Notes: a model not told the origin generated them from the letters alone. Counted from the stretch's first letter, positions 18,615-28,510 are shown. The stretch: DNA of 64,000 nt from Flavobacterium succinicans LMG 10402 (GCF_000611675.1 NZ_JATV01000005.1:62001-126000), one strand, 5' to 3'. Numbers and translations: made by a program.

Positions 18615-19805
18615 TTAAACGATACTTGAAACATTTACCATTTCGTTAGTATCCGCTTTATAATCTACTTGATCAAACTCGAAGCCAAAAAGATTATAAA
18701 AATCATGACGGTATCCTTCAAGATCACCAATTTCAGCAAGGTTCTCAGTAGTAGCCTGAGGCCATAATTCAGCAATTAAGGCTTGAACATCTTCACGCAT
18801 TTCCCAATCGTCAATACGAATACGTCCTTTGTCATCTGTAGCAATTGCGTTTCCAGTAAACAAACGCTCGCTATACAAACGCTGTATTTGTTCAATACAA
18901 CCCTCATGAATTCCTTTTTCTTTCATGATTTTGTACAACAAAGAAATATATAAAGGAATCACTGGAATAGCTGAACTCGCTTGTGTTACTAGGGCTTTAT
19001 TTACAGAGACAAAAGCTTGTCCGTTGATTTCTTTTAAACTATCGGCAATAGTAAAAGCAGTAGCTTCTAGATGATCTTTTGCACGACCAATCGTTCCTTT
19101 TCTATACACAGCTTCCGTTAATGAAGGTCCTATGTAAGAATATGCTACTGTCATTGCACCATCAGCTAATAAATTTTCAGCTTTTAAGGCCTCAATCCAC
19201 ATACTCCAATCCTCTCCACCCATCACAGCTACAGTGTTTTCGATATCATCACCCTCACAAGGTTGAATCGAAATTTCAGATACATTTCCTGTATGAAAAT
19301 CAACGGTTTTATTTGAATATACCCCGCCAATTGGTTTTAATGTAGAACGATGCAACACGCCAGTTACTGGATGTTGACGCACTGGAGAAGCCAAACTATA
19401 CACCACTAAATCTACTTGACCTAAATCCTTTTTGATTAAATCTAAGGTTTGTTGTTTTACTTCATTTGAAAAGGCATCACCGTTAATACTTTTGGCATAC
19501 AAACCCGCTTTATGTGCTTCTTTTTCAAAGGCGGCCGAATTGTACCATCCTGGCGATGCGGTTTTACCTTCTGCTGATGGTTTTTCAAAAAACACACCAA
19601 TGGTAGCTGCATCAGATCCAAAAGCACTCGAAATTCTAGACGCTAATCCAAAACCTGTAGAAGCTCCGATAACCAACACTTTTTTTGCTCCTGCAATTGG
19701 TCCTTTTGATTTGATGTATTCTATTTGATTTTTTACGTTTTGTTCGCATCCTTCTGGGTGTGATGTCAAACAAATAAATCCTCTCATTCTTGGTTCAATA
19801 ATCAT
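18615..19805 (-). CDS. fabV: Enoyl reductase, FabV type (trans-2-enoyl-CoA/ACP reductase)
   Basis: The 396-residue protein is a second, larger enoyl reductase that uses NAD(P)H. The N-terminus MIIEPRMRGFICLTSHPEGC and the cofactor loop VLVIGASTGFGLASRI are typical of FabV. AYSYIGPSLTEAVYRKGTIG with AKDHLE gives the Tyr-8-Lys catalytic pair of the family. FabV enzymes are known to be insensitive to triclosan, unlike most FabI. It lies directly upstream of fabI. Confidence 0.92.
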   Translation of the reverse strand: MIIEPRMRGFICLTSHPEGCEQNVKNQIEYIKSKGPIAGAKKVLVIGASTGFGLASRISSAFGSDAATIGVFFEKPSAEGKTASPGWYNSAAFEKEAHKAGLYAKSINGDAFSNEVKQQTLDLIKKDLGQVDLVVYSLASPVRQHPVTGVLHRSTLKPIGGVYSNKTVDFHTGNVSEISIQPCEGDDIENTVAVMGGEDWSMWIEALKAENLLADGAMTVAYSYIGPSLTEAVYRKGTIGRAKDHLEATAFTIADSLKEINGQAFVSVNKALVTQASSAIPVIPLYISLLYKIMKEKGIHEGCIEQIQRLYSERLFTGNAIATDDKGRIRIDDWEMREDVQALIAELWPQATTENLAEIGDLEGYRHDFYNLFGFEFDQVDYKADTNEMVNVSSIV

Positions 19806-19880
19806 AGTATTGGATTTTCTTTTTAAAAATATAAAAAGCTATTAATAAAATTTTGAATTGAAATTGCTTTTATTGATCGG

Positions 19881-19910
19881 CAAATATAGCCCATTTTTTT
19901 AGTTGAGCAA
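19881..19910 (-). promoter_or_regulatory. Promoter of fabV
   Basis: On the minus strand a TTG at 19910-19908, a 19-base spacer and TATATTTG at 19888-19881 fit the Bacteroidota promoter. The -33 part overlaps the 3' end of recN. Confidence 0.45.
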
Positions 19911-21551
19911 GGCTTTGGCGTGATTTAAAGCGGATTCAGAAATGGAGGCTCCCGAAAGCATTTGTGCAATCTCTACCACTCGTTCTTCTTCCGTTAGTAA
20001 TCGTAATTCGGAGGTAGTTCCTTCTCCAACCGTAGTTTTGAGTACTTTAAAATGAGAATCCCCTTTTGCTGCAATTTGTGGCAAGTGTGTGATAGCAAAA
20101 ACCTGCATCGAAGCACTCATTTGCTTCATAATTTCACCCATTCGAATAGCGATTTCACCAGAAACACCAGTGTCAATTTCATCAAAAATCAAGGTAGGCA
20201 TTTTGGAATACTGTGCTAAAATTGCTTTTACAGCCAACATAATTCTGGACATTTCACCGCCTGAAGCCACTTTTTTAAGCAACCCGAAATCACCTCCTTT
20301 ATTGGCCGAAAATAAAAATTGCAATTCATCTTTTCCATTGGCAAAATAAGTAGCACCAAAACTCAAATCAATATTAAAACGAACGTTTGGCATACCTAAT
20401 TTATCTAGAATAAAAGTAAGCTTCTCTGTTAATATTGGTATAGAATCCATTCTTTTTTCATGAATCGCTGTAGCCAATACATCAAGCTCTTCTTCGTTTT
20501 TAGCAATAGTAGCTTTTAGCGATTCCATTTCAGACTCTAAATTACTAATTGACAACAAAGATTGATCTAATTGCTCTTGAATAGCCAATAGTTCAGCTAC
20601 AGAATTGACTTGATGTTTTTTTTGTAAGTTATAAATCAACTGCAGTTTTTGATTGGTGTACTCCAATTTCTCAGGATCATTCAAAAGCTGCTCCGACTGT
20701 TGATCCAATTCGCTACTTATATCATCAAACTCAATAATCACACTATTGATTCGCTCTAGCAATTCTTGATATTTGATCCCAAAAGGTGCAACGCGTTGTA
20801 ACGAAGATTTTATTTCTTTTAAGTGATGTAAAACCCCGATTTCTTCTTCATTAGCAATCAACAAGCATTTGTCTATTGCTTCCTTTATCACTTCTACGTT
20901 ATTTAATCGTTCAAAATCCTCTTCCAATAGTTCTTGTTCTCCATTGACCAACTTGGCTGATAATAATTCTTCTAACAAAAAAGTATGGTATTCTTGCTCT
21001 TTGATCGACTCTCCCTGTTTTTTCTGCAATGAAGCCAATTGCGATTTACTAGATCGAAACACTTTCATCACCTCTTGATAGCTCACAAGTTCTGATTTAT
21101 TATTTGCAATGGCATCTATAATTGCAAACTGCACTCCTTCTTCAGATAATTCTTGGGTTTGTTGCTGGGAATGTATATCGATCAAAAACAAACTCAATTC
21201 TTGTAATTCTTGAAGATTAACCGGACTATCATTGATAAAAGCACGTGATTTTCCAGAAGGTAAAATCTCTCTACGAATGATGGTTTCAGGCTCATAATCT
21301 AAATCATGAGCCTCAAAAAAAGGCTTAAGATTATATTTTGATATCTCAAAATGAGCTTCAATCACACATTTTTCGTTGGCATTTTTCAAAGAGGACAAGT
21401 CGGCTCTCTTTCCTAACACCAATCCTAAAGCGCCTAAAATAATAGATTTACCGGCACCAGTTTCTCCTGTTATGATAGAAAAACCAGAAGTAAAATTAAT
21501 AGTTAATTGATCAATTAAAGCGAAATTCTTTATAGAAAGTGAAATTATCAT
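19899..21551 (-). CDS. recN: DNA repair protein RecN
   Basis: This SMC-like ATPase acts in double-strand break repair. The Walker A motif GETGAGKSI lies near residue 30, a long helical region suited to a coiled coil spans about 150-370, and the C-terminal head has the ABC signature KVASGGEMSRIML and Walker B TLIFDEIDTGVSG, then FAITHLPQIAA. The length of 550 residues is normal. The DUF4835 gene lies upstream in the same orientation, with a -7 element in the gap. Confidence 0.95.
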   Translation of the reverse strand: MIISLSIKNFALIDQLTINFTSGFSIITGETGAGKSIILGALGLVLGKRADLSSLKNANEKCVIEAHFEISKYNLKPFFEAHDLDYEPETIIRREILPSGKSRAFINDSPVNLQELQELSLFLIDIHSQQQTQELSEEGVQFAIIDAIANNKSELVSYQEVMKVFRSSKSQLASLQKKQGESIKEQEYHTFLLEELLSAKLVNGEQELLEEDFERLNNVEVIKEAIDKCLLIANEEEIGVLHHLKEIKSSLQRVAPFGIKYQELLERINSVIIEFDDISSELDQQSEQLLNDPEKLEYTNQKLQLIYNLQKKHQVNSVAELLAIQEQLDQSLLSISNLESEMESLKATIAKNEEELDVLATAIHEKRMDSIPILTEKLTFILDKLGMPNVRFNIDLSFGATYFANGKDELQFLFSANKGGDFGLLKKVASGGEMSRIMLAVKAILAQYSKMPTLIFDEIDTGVSGEIAIRMGEIMKQMSASMQVFAITHLPQIAAKGDSHFKVLKTTVGEGTTSELRLLTEEERVVEIAQMLSGASISESALNHAKALLN

Positions 21552-21586
21552 TACAATAGGTTTTGAATACAGCTATTAATATAAGG

Positions 21587-21594
21587 CAAATATA
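21587..21594 (-). promoter_or_regulatory. -7 promoter element of recN
   Basis: TATATTTG on the minus strand lies 35 bases before the recN ATG. No clear -33 element is visible. Confidence 0.4.
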
Positions 21595-21604
21595 AAGGAA
21601 AAAA

Positions 21605-22501
21605 TTAGTACTTAATTTGCCCCCATTTAGTAGCATTCATTGGGGAAATTTTATTTAAAGTTTCTAACAAATCTGAAACAGTGATACTTGGACCACCTGA
21701 AAATATAGAAGCAATTTCATCCGCCTTTGCATCAAAGAAAACACGTGTCAAAAAAGCATTTGGACGAGTTTGATGGACTTTAGACAGATTTAAAATAGAA
21801 GTCTTTACTTTTTCTTTAGACAATTTCAAATCTGAACTCATTCCATCTAAACCTTGGTGATATTCAATTAACGCTTGACGATATGCTGCAAAAGTGGGTG
21901 ATAGTAAATCATTAATCAGAAAAAAACGATTCTGCGTACCATCGGACTGACTCCATCCTTTGTAGCTACCTTGTTGAGCTACGTTTAAAATATTTTGTGC
22001 CGTCTCAAGATAGGAATTCCCACCAAAAGACTTAAACGTATCCATATTTAAACCCAAAATAATATAACTGTAATAGGCCAACACCGATACTAAATTAGAG
22101 TCGAAAACATTAGGATTATACACTAAGTTTTCAAACTCCACATACTTAAAATTAAAGTCTTTATCGTTATAATTAAATATTGGAGAACTATAAGTTGAAT
22201 TAAATACCAAACGAGAAGACTGTACTTGTATTGTGCCTGAGAACTGATCAGAAGAAACCGCTGATAACGTAATAAACATAGAGCATTTTATCTTTTCATT
22301 TTGCTTTAATTCCTGACCAGTCCAATCGGTTTTGTTTACAAATTCATTGAGTGCAATTTCTAAATTCTTTATCAATTGCTGATTGGTATTGGTTACTTTT
22401 TGCGCATTGATTACAACTGAACAATTTAATTGCTGAGCATACAAAAAACTAGCATTGAATAGCACTAAAAAAAAGAAGCATAAAGATCTGTACATAATCA
22501 A
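21605..22501 (-). CDS. DUF4835 family protein, PorD-like
   Basis: The 298-residue secreted protein has a signal peptide ending near LYAQQ. The sequence LNCSVVINAQKV and EFVNKTDWTGQ are characteristic of DUF4835, the family of PorD, which is linked to type IX secretion and gliding in Bacteroidota. The ATG at 22501 or that at 22495 could start it; both leave the signal peptide intact. It sits between coaBC and recN. The secretion link is family knowledge, not visible in the sequence. Confidence 0.82.
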   Translation of the reverse strand: MIMYRSLCFFFLVLFNASFLYAQQLNCSVVINAQKVTNTNQQLIKNLEIALNEFVNKTDWTGQELKQNEKIKCSMFITLSAVSSDQFSGTIQVQSSRLVFNSTYSSPIFNYNDKDFNFKYVEFENLVYNPNVFDSNLVSVLAYYSYIILGLNMDTFKSFGGNSYLETAQNILNVAQQGSYKGWSQSDGTQNRFFLINDLLSPTFAAYRQALIEYHQGLDGMSSDLKLSKEKVKTSILNLSKVHQTRPNAFLTRVFFDAKADEIASIFSGGPSITVSDLLETLNKISPMNATKWGQIKY

Positions 22502-22556
22502 GAGAATTTGTAAATTAAAACGACCAAAAAAACAAAAAAGTATATCTTTAGTAATG

Positions 22557-23798
22557 CTATTTCACTACTAAGTGTTCGCAAACCATCTTCATTATATCTT
22601 CTGCTACTGCAACTTTAGATTTTAATTCCATTGGAGTTATAGTACTATTTTTATCAATAAAGGTAACCTTATTCGTGGATTTACCAAAACCAGCTCCTGC
22701 ATCTTGCAAAGAATTCAACACAATCAAATCAAGATTTTTCTTTTGAATTTTGAGCTTGGCATTTTCAATTTCATTTTCAGTTTCTAACGCGAAACCTACT
22801 AAAAATTGTTGTTGCTTAATACCTCCTAAAGCCGCAAGAATATCTTGTGTTTTTTCAAGTTCTAAAACAAATTGATCTGTGTTCTTTTTAATTTTTTGAG
22901 TTGCTACATTTTTAGGTCGATAATCTGCCACAGCTGCCGCTGCGATGGCAACATCAACAGTAGGAAAAATTTCCATGCAAGCATCGTACATTTCTTTTGC
23001 CGAAACGATTGGAAAAAGGCGTATGGAATCATATTCCGTTTGACAATGCGTAGGCCCAGCAACCAAAAAAACTTGAGCCCCTAAAGCAGCTGCTCTGTTC
23101 GCAATATCAAAACCCATTTTTCCTGAAGAATGATTACCTATAAAACGAACTGGATCAATAGCTTCATAAGTTGGTCCAGCGGTAATTAAAATTGATTTTC
23201 CACGCAAGGGTAACTGCTTTTCAATATCTTTTTCGATAAAAGTAAGAATGTTTTCAGGTTCAGCCATACGACCTTCACCAGAAAGTCCACTAGCTAACTC
23301 GCCACTTTCTGCTGGAATCATGATATTCCCATAAGATTGTAACTTTTGAAAACTCTGAAGTGTCGAAGGATGCTTGTACATATCCAAATCCATTGCTGGC
23401 GCAAAATATACAGGGCATTTAGAGGAAAGATAAACAGCAAGCAACAGATTATCACAAGTGCCATTGGCCATTTTTGACAAAGTGTTGGCCGTTGCTGGTG
23501 CGATAACCATTATATCGCCCCAAAGTCCAAGATCAACATGATTGTTCCATAACTCTTTGGCTTCTGGATTATGATCAACAGTATCGGCTACTTCTTTATC
23601 ATAAAAAGTAGAATATACTGGGTTTTTGGATAAAGCGGATAATGTTAATGGGGTTACAAAATCCTTAGAAGCAGGTGTCATGACCACTTGGACTTGAGCA
23701 CCTGCTTTTATAAATAGACGTACTAACGAGGCGGTTTTATAGGCAGCAATTCCACCAGAAACACCTAGTAAAACCTTTTTGCCTTTTAAAACAGACAT
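22557..23798 (-). CDS. coaBC: Bifunctional phosphopantothenoylcysteine decarboxylase/synthase
   Basis: It makes 4'-phosphopantetheine for coenzyme A in two steps. The N-terminal flavoprotein decarboxylase domain (CoaC) starts with LLGVSGGIAAYKT and includes APATANTLSKMANG and FAPAMDLDMY. The C-terminal synthase domain (CoaB) starts near residue 200 with ILITAGPTYEAIDPVRFIGN and HSSGKMG. The omega subunit gene lies 8 bases upstream, so both are in one operon. Confidence 0.94.
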   Translation of the reverse strand: MSVLKGKKVLLGVSGGIAAYKTASLVRLFIKAGAQVQVVMTPASKDFVTPLTLSALSKNPVYSTFYDKEVADTVDHNPEAKELWNNHVDLGLWGDIMVIAPATANTLSKMANGTCDNLLLAVYLSSKCPVYFAPAMDLDMYKHPSTLQSFQKLQSYGNIMIPAESGELASGLSGEGRMAEPENILTFIEKDIEKQLPLRGKSILITAGPTYEAIDPVRFIGNHSSGKMGFDIANRAAALGAQVFLVAGPTHCQTEYDSIRLFPIVSAKEMYDACMEIFPTVDVAIAAAAVADYRPKNVATQKIKKNTDQFVLELEKTQDILAALGGIKQQQFLVGFALETENEIENAKLKIQKKNLDLIVLNSLQDAGAGFGKSTNKVTFIDKNSTITPMELKSKVAVAEDIMKMVCEHLVVK

Positions 23799-23806
23799 CA
23801 GTACTA

Positions 23807-24124
23807 TTATTTGTTTGTATCTCTGTGGTAAATTTTACCGTCTAACCATTCTTGTACGGCTAATGCGTGAGGTTTAGGTAATTTTTCATAAAATTTAGAA
23901 ACTTCAATTTGTTCTTTATTTTCAAAAACTTCCTCAAGACTGTCATTATAAGTAGCAAATTCTTCAAGCTTTTCTGTCAATTCTTTTTTAATTTCAGAAT
24001 TGATTTGGTTCGCTCTTTTAGCCATAATGGTTATTGCTTCATATACATTACCAGTAGGTTCTTCAATTACAGTTTTATTGTAGGTAATTGTATTTACTGG
24101 AGCATTCGTCTTCTTTAAATCCAT
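23807..24124 (-). CDS. DNA-directed RNA polymerase omega subunit, Bacteroidota type
   Basis: The 105-residue protein has the Rpb6/omega core NVYEAITIMAKRANQIN followed by a long acidic and basic helix. The C-terminus WLDGKIYHR is typical of Bacteroidota homologs, which differ from proteobacterial RpoZ. Omega helps assemble RNA polymerase. It lies between bamD (9-base gap) and coaBC (8-base gap) in one operon. Confidence 0.82.
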   Translation of the reverse strand: MDLKKTNAPVNTITYNKTVIEEPTGNVYEAITIMAKRANQINSEIKKELTEKLEEFATYNDSLEEVFENKEQIEVSKFYEKLPKPHALAVQEWLDGKIYHRDTNK

Positions 24125-24133
24125 GACTTTATT

Positions 24134-24928
24134 TTATTTAGTAAATTTTTGTAACTCGTTTTCAATTTTAGCCAACATTTCATCAGCTTTTTCTTTATAT
24201 TCTGTATCGGCTTTATAGCGTATCAAAGTAGCATGAGCCAATTTAGCTGCTTGCAATCTTTCTTCCATTTTTTGCGAAATACTATTGATTGCTAGGTTAT
24301 ATGCCGAATCTAATTTATAATATAAAGCTTTCTCTTTATAGGTAGTACCTGGATAATCAGCAATAAAATTATCTAATGAAATCAATGCTGATTTGTAATC
24401 CATAATTTTATTATATCCAATAGCATTTTCATAAACCTTCTTTTCGATCTTTTCGTTTAGCGTACGCATCGTTGCATTAGCTTCTTTTAAATACTCCGAA
24501 TTCGGATAATTATCTATGAAATTCTGCAACTTTTCAATGGCTTTAAAAGTATCCACTTGATCCAAACTGTACACTGGAGAAAGCATAGAGTAACATTTTG
24601 CCCCTAAAAAAGAAGCTTCTTGCACTTTCTCACTTCTAGGATAATTAGAAGCAAAACTTTCAAACTGATACCCAGCTAATACATATTGTTTGGTTTTGTA
24701 ATAGGCTTGAGCATACATATAAAACATTTTCTCGGCCTGTGGCTTTCCACGATACGCTGGTGCAATTTGTTCAAAAAGTCGGATAGATTTAGAATATTTA
24801 CCTGCATCATATAGCTTCTCAGCTAACTCATATTTCACTCCAACATCCTCGGTTTTTAAAGCTTTTTGATATTCTCCGCAAGAACCCAAAACTAGAGCAA
24901 GAATTAACAATGCAACTATTTTCTTCAT
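24134..24928 (-). CDS. bamD: Outer membrane assembly lipoprotein BamD
   Basis: The 264-residue lipoprotein has the lipobox LVLGSC at residues 12-17. It consists of TPR-like helical repeats (for example LAEKLYDAGKYSKSIRLFEQ near 40 and FESFASNYPRSEKVQEAS near 90). BamD is part of the BAM complex that inserts beta-barrel proteins into the outer membrane. A good promoter lies upstream at 24992-25022, making this the first gene of the bamD-omega-coaBC unit. Confidence 0.9.
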   Translation of the reverse strand: MKKIVALLILALVLGSCGEYQKALKTEDVGVKYELAEKLYDAGKYSKSIRLFEQIAPAYRGKPQAEKMFYMYAQAYYKTKQYVLAGYQFESFASNYPRSEKVQEASFLGAKCYSMLSPVYSLDQVDTFKAIEKLQNFIDNYPNSEYLKEANATMRTLNEKIEKKVYENAIGYNKIMDYKSALISLDNFIADYPGTTYKEKALYYKLDSAYNLAINSISQKMEERLQAAKLAHATLIRYKADTEYKEKADEMLAKIENELQKFTK

Positions 24929-24991
24929 TTAATTTTCTTTTTATTACAATTTAACACCAAATAGTTAAAAATCAAACACAACTTTGGCTGG

Positions 24992-25022
24992 CAAATTTAG
25001 TTATTAATTTAGCGACTACAAA
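24992..25022 (-). promoter_or_regulatory. Promoter of the bamD operon
   Basis: On the minus strand TTTG at 25022-25019, a 19-base spacer and TAAATTTG at 24999-24992 match the Bacteroidota promoter well. The ATG of bamD lies 63 bases downstream. Confidence 0.55.
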
Positions 25023-25066
25023 ATATATTTTTATTTAAAAAAAAGCTTACTTTTTAAAGTGCCTTT

Positions 25067-25942
25067 TTAAAACTTTTTTATAAAATCATGAATTCTTTTT
25101 GAAAGATTCTCATCAACCGAAACTAATGGAAGACGTACCACATTCTCTGCAATAGCAAATGCTTTAAAAACTTCTTTAATTCCTGCAGGATTACCTTGTT
25201 CAAAAATCATATCAATACTATCTGCTAATTTATAGTGTAAATCAAACGCAGCATCTACTTTTTTATTTAAACCAAGACGAATCATTTCTGAAAATTCTTT
25301 AGGAAAACCTTGCCCAATTACTGAAATCACTCCTGCTCCACCTGCTAAAACCATCGGCAAGGCGATCATATCGTCACCGGAAATCACCAAAAAATCTTTC
25401 GGTTTGTGTTGAATAATTTTCATAGCCTGAACCAAATCACCAGCGGCTTCCTTTATACCTATAATATTAGGGAAATCAAAAGCCAATCTCAGTACTGTTG
25501 AAGGCAACATATTGCTTGATGTTCTGCCTGGTACATTGTACAATACAACTGGGACAGGAGAAGCTTCAGCTATAGCTTTAAAATGCTGATAAATTCCTTC
25601 TTGGGTTGGTTTATTATAATATGGAGAAACCGACAGTATTGCCTGAAATGCAGATAAATCTCTAGTCTTTAATTCCTCAACTATTTGCAATGTATTGTTC
25701 CCTCCTACCCCTAAAACCAAAGGCAACCTGCCGTTGTTTGCGGTAACTATGGTTTCGATAACTAATTCTTTTTCTTGAGCGCTTAAGGTCGCGTTTTCAG
25801 CTGTGGTTCCCATAACCACTAAGTATTCAATTCCATTTTCAATAGAATAGTTTACTATAGTATTTAAAGCCTCAATATCAACGGAAAAATCTGACTTAAA
25901 AGGCGTGACTAAAGCAACACCGGTGCCTAATAATGCTTGCAT
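25067..25942 (-). CDS. dapA: 4-hydroxy-tetrahydrodipicolinate synthase
   Basis: The enzyme joins pyruvate and aspartate semialdehyde in lysine and diaminopimelate synthesis. The Schiff-base Lys lies in [10 protein letters not shown] near residue 161, the catalytic Tyr in [10 protein letters not shown] near 134, and [12 protein letters not shown] forms the substrate loop. The length of 291 residues is normal. It lies 17 bases after the DUF6913-like gene and is probably co-transcribed with it. Confidence 0.94.
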   Translation of the reverse strand: MQALLGTGVALVTPFKSDFSVDIEALNTIVNYSIENGIEYLVVMGTTAENATLSAQEKELVIETIVTANNGRLPLVLGVGGNNTLQIVEELKTRDLSAFQAILSVSPYYNKPTQEGIYQHFKAIAEASPVPVVLYNVPGRTSSNMLPSTVLRLAFDFPNIIGIKEAAGDLVQAMKIIQHKPKDFLVISGDDMIALPMVLAGGAGVISVIGQGFPKEFSEMIRLGLNKKVDAAFDLHYKLADSIDMIFEQGNPAGIKEVFKAFAIAENVVRLPLVSVDENLSKRIHDFIKKF

Positions 25943-25959
25943 AATGAAAATAAATGGTA

Positions 25960-26478
25960 TTAGTTTGTATTAATTTGTTTCAAAACTCGAACAAATTCTT
26001 GCACGAATTGATTGTAATTGTTTGCATTTGTATTGATCATTAGATCATTCAACCTTTGGTTTGCGGCGTAAAAACCAACTTTAAACCGAGCTTTTGACTG
26101 ATAAGTAATCCACTCGAGCAATCCATTGCTAGTTTCGTAGTAACTTAATAGGACATCAAAAGGATTTTGAACAAACTCATTGACACATTTCTCTTGAATT
26201 TTCATGTCGAAACTAACACTATTCCAACCAAAAACTGGATATTGACGTACTGACTTCAAATCTTTTGAGTTATTAAAAGCCAACACAGCAATGTTGTCAC
26301 CATGAAATCCTTTCTCAATTAAGGCATTTATCAAAGCACTAGTTTCAGTAAAAAAAACCTCATCCACCAATATGCCAATCGTTTGCACCTTTTGTTCTAC
26401 AGTAAATCCTCCTGATTTTAACAAGCTATTTTTTAACTTCTTTTTTAAGTAAAAATCTTTAAGATAATTGAAAAACAT
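25960..26478 (-). CDS. DUF6913-like protein of unknown function
   Basis: I start this 172-residue protein at the ATG at 26478 ([17 protein letters not shown]); the longer frame runs back through the promoter region. It has a basic, helical N-terminus and an alpha/beta domain starting [15 protein letters not shown] associate it with DUF6913, a Flavobacteriaceae family usually found beside dapA, as here. No catalytic motif is visible. Confidence 0.6.
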   Translation of the reverse strand: MFFNYLKDFYLKKKLKNSLLKSGGFTVEQKVQTIGILVDEVFFTETSALINALIEKGFHGDNIAVLAFNNSKDLKSVRQYPVFGWNSVSFDMKIQEKCVNEFVQNPFDVLLSYYETSNGLLEWITYQSKARFKVGFYAANQRLNDLMINTNANNYNQFVQEFVRVLKQINTN

Positions 26479-26496
26479 ACTACTTTTACGGTGGCA

Positions 26497-26504
26497 CAAA
26501 ATTA
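26497..26504 (-). promoter_or_regulatory. -7 promoter element of the DUF6913-dapA unit
   Basis: TAATTTTG on the minus strand lies 18 bases before the ATG at 26478. Its place supports that start over the upstream one. Confidence 0.4.
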
Positions 26505-26525
26505 ATTAATAAAGTCACATTATAC

Positions 26526-27305
26526 ATGGTAAAACTAAAAAACTATATTCGAATTTTTAAACTTTTTGTTATATCCTTAACATTTTTTTCAATATTTTCA
26601 TGCGCTTCAAAAACTTATCAAGTAACAAAGATTGAAGGCAAAAGAGTGTCTGTTACTAATGCTTTATCCCCTACTGAAAGTATTGAAAACTACATTAAAC
26701 CGTACCGCGAAAATATTGACAAAGATTTGAACACCGTTTTAGCCTATTGTCCTGAAACACTAGACAAAAGTAGCGGCAAATGGCAAACTACAATTGGTAA
26801 TTTAATGGCAGATGCTTGTGTGGATCGAGGCAATATTATCCTAGAGGCAAGAGAAAATAAAAAAATAGATATTTGTTTATTGAATCACGGTGGTATTCGA
26901 GCCGCATTGCCAAAAGGAAACGTTACTACAAGAACTGCCTTTCAAATTATGCCTTTTGAAAATAGTTTGGTAGTCATTACTTTAAAAGGAGAAACCGTAC
27001 AAGAATTGATTCAATATTTTATCAAAACAAAAAAGCCACAACCCTTGTCGGGACTTACTTTTACCATAGACAAAAACGAGCAAGCCAAAGACATCAAGAT
27101 AAATGGAATCCCTTTTGATCTTTCAAAAGAATATCAGGTAGCTACTAACGATTATCTTGCAAGCGGAGGTGACGAGATGAGTTTTTTCAAGAAAGGCATC
27201 AAAACTTACGATTTGAATTACAAACTACGCAATGTGTTAATTGATTATTTTAAAATGATAAAAACTATACCGGTTTTAAAAGACACTCGAATTACAGAAG
27301 AATAA
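26526..27305 (+). CDS. 5'-nucleotidase C-terminal domain lipoprotein
   Basis: The 259-residue protein carries a lipobox (FFSIFSCASK, Cys near residue 26) and matches the C-terminal, substrate-binding half of UshA-type 5'-nucleotidases: TIGNLMADACVD, LLNHGGIRAALPKG, QIMPFENSLVVITLKG and TNDYLASGGDEMSFF. The metallophosphoesterase half is encoded separately 27 bases downstream. The two proteins probably work together outside the cytoplasm to release phosphate from nucleotides. Confidence 0.88.
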   Translation: MVKLKNYIRIFKLFVISLTFFSIFSCASKTYQVTKIEGKRVSVTNALSPTESIENYIKPYRENIDKDLNTVLAYCPETLDKSSGKWQTTIGNLMADACVDRGNIILEARENKKIDICLLNHGGIRAALPKGNVTTRTAFQIMPFENSLVVITLKGETVQELIQYFIKTKKPQPLSGLTFTIDKNEQAKDIKINGIPFDLSKEYQVATNDYLASGGDEMSFFKKGIKTYDLNYKLRNVLIDYFKMIKTIPVLKDTRITEE

Positions 27306-27332
27306 CTATCAGTTGTATCAAAAAAATAAATT

Positions 27333-28253
27333 ATGAAAAGAAGAGATTTTATTCAAAAAACTGCTGCTAGTTCTGCTTTATTAGCCTTACCAAGCTTGCC
27401 ATTATTAAGTTTTTCAAAACCTGATATAAAAAAAATCACCATACTACATACCAACGATGTACACAGTCATATCGATCCATTTCCAGCTGATGATCCTAGA
27501 AATGCTAATATGGGTGGTGTTTCAAGAAGAGCAGCTTTAATTGATTCAATCCGAAAAGAAAATCCTAATGTCTTGTTATTAGATGCTGGCGACGTTTTTC
27601 AAGGTACTCCTTACTTCAATTATTATGGAGGTGAATTAGAATTGAAATTAATGAGCATGATGCAGTACGATTTGGCTACTTTAGGCAATCATGATTTTGA
27701 CAATGGATTAGAAGGGTTTTATGCCCAAATGCATCATGCTAAATTCGATTTTATTTCTGCTAATTATGATTTTAAAAATACTATTTTAAACTCACACATC
27801 AAACCTTATAAAATATTCCACAAAGATGGGATAAAAATTGGCGTTTTTGGTTTAGGAATTGAACTTCAAGGTCTAGTGGACAAAAAAAATTACAAAGAAA
27901 CAGTGTACTTAGATCCAGTTGAAATCGCACAAGATATGACACGTATTCTTAAACATGAACAAAAATGCGACTTGGTAATTTGCTTATCACATCTAGGTTA
28001 CGATTACAGAAAAGGTGCTGATGATGCTAAAATTTCAGATATAAAATTAGCTCAAAAAACTCAAGATATTGATTTGATCATTGGTGGACACACTCATACT
28101 TTCTTAGAAAAGCCAACCATTGTTAAGAATGCCATTGGCAATGAAGTATTAGTCAATCAAGTGGGCGCTTATGGTATCCACCTTGGACGCATTGACTTTT
28201 ATTTTGATTCCAATAAACAAAATACCGCTAAAGGAAGAGCGATCGTTGTTTAA
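27333..28253 (+). CDS. 5'-nucleotidase metallophosphoesterase domain protein
   Basis: The 306-residue protein matches the N-terminal catalytic half of UshA: LHTNDVHSH near residue 37, LLDAGDVFQGTP near 86, TLGNHDFDNG near 116 and IIGGHTHTF near 250 supply the two-metal ligands. The N-terminus MKRRDFIQKTAASSALLALP looks like a Tat-type signal, although it has only one clear twin Arg pair and no full consensus. It is paired with the preceding substrate-binding half. Confidence 0.9.
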   Translation: MKRRDFIQKTAASSALLALPSLPLLSFSKPDIKKITILHTNDVHSHIDPFPADDPRNANMGGVSRRAALIDSIRKENPNVLLLDAGDVFQGTPYFNYYGGELELKLMSMMQYDLATLGNHDFDNGLEGFYAQMHHAKFDFISANYDFKNTILNSHIKPYKIFHKDGIKIGVFGLGIELQGLVDKKNYKETVYLDPVEIAQDMTRILKHEQKCDLVICLSHLGYDYRKGADDAKISDIKLAQKTQDIDLIIGGHTHTFLEKPTIVKNAIGNEVLVNQVGAYGIHLGRIDFYFDSNKQNTAKGRAIVV

Positions 28254-28280
28254 CGATAGCTACAAATCAATTAAAATTCA

Positions 28281-28316
28281 ACAAAGAAATACCTGTTATT
28301 GGGTATTTCTTTGTTT
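28281..28316 (+). terminator. Terminator after the nucleotidase pair
   Basis: ACAAAGAAATACC and GGTATTTCTTTGT form a 13-bp stem with a 10-base loop. A short T-rich stretch follows. Confidence 0.65.
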
Positions 28317-28510
28317 TAGAAAACCACCTCAACCAAACCTCACCATCTATACTTTTATATTGAATACCTCAGCAATATAAGAGACCAACACAAGTAGAAA
28401 CATCTCTAAACAGTTAAAATGCAAGAGCTTTTCAAATTAAATCAAAAGTCATAACAGACAACTTTAAAGAAGTGATCTAAAAAATAGAATTTACTTCAAC
28501 AACACACCAT

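Noticed and set aside
24929..25066. Small gene or riboswitch between dapA and bamD
   Set aside because: Only the bamD promoter is visible; there is no open frame with a plausible start and no lysine-riboswitch-like structure.
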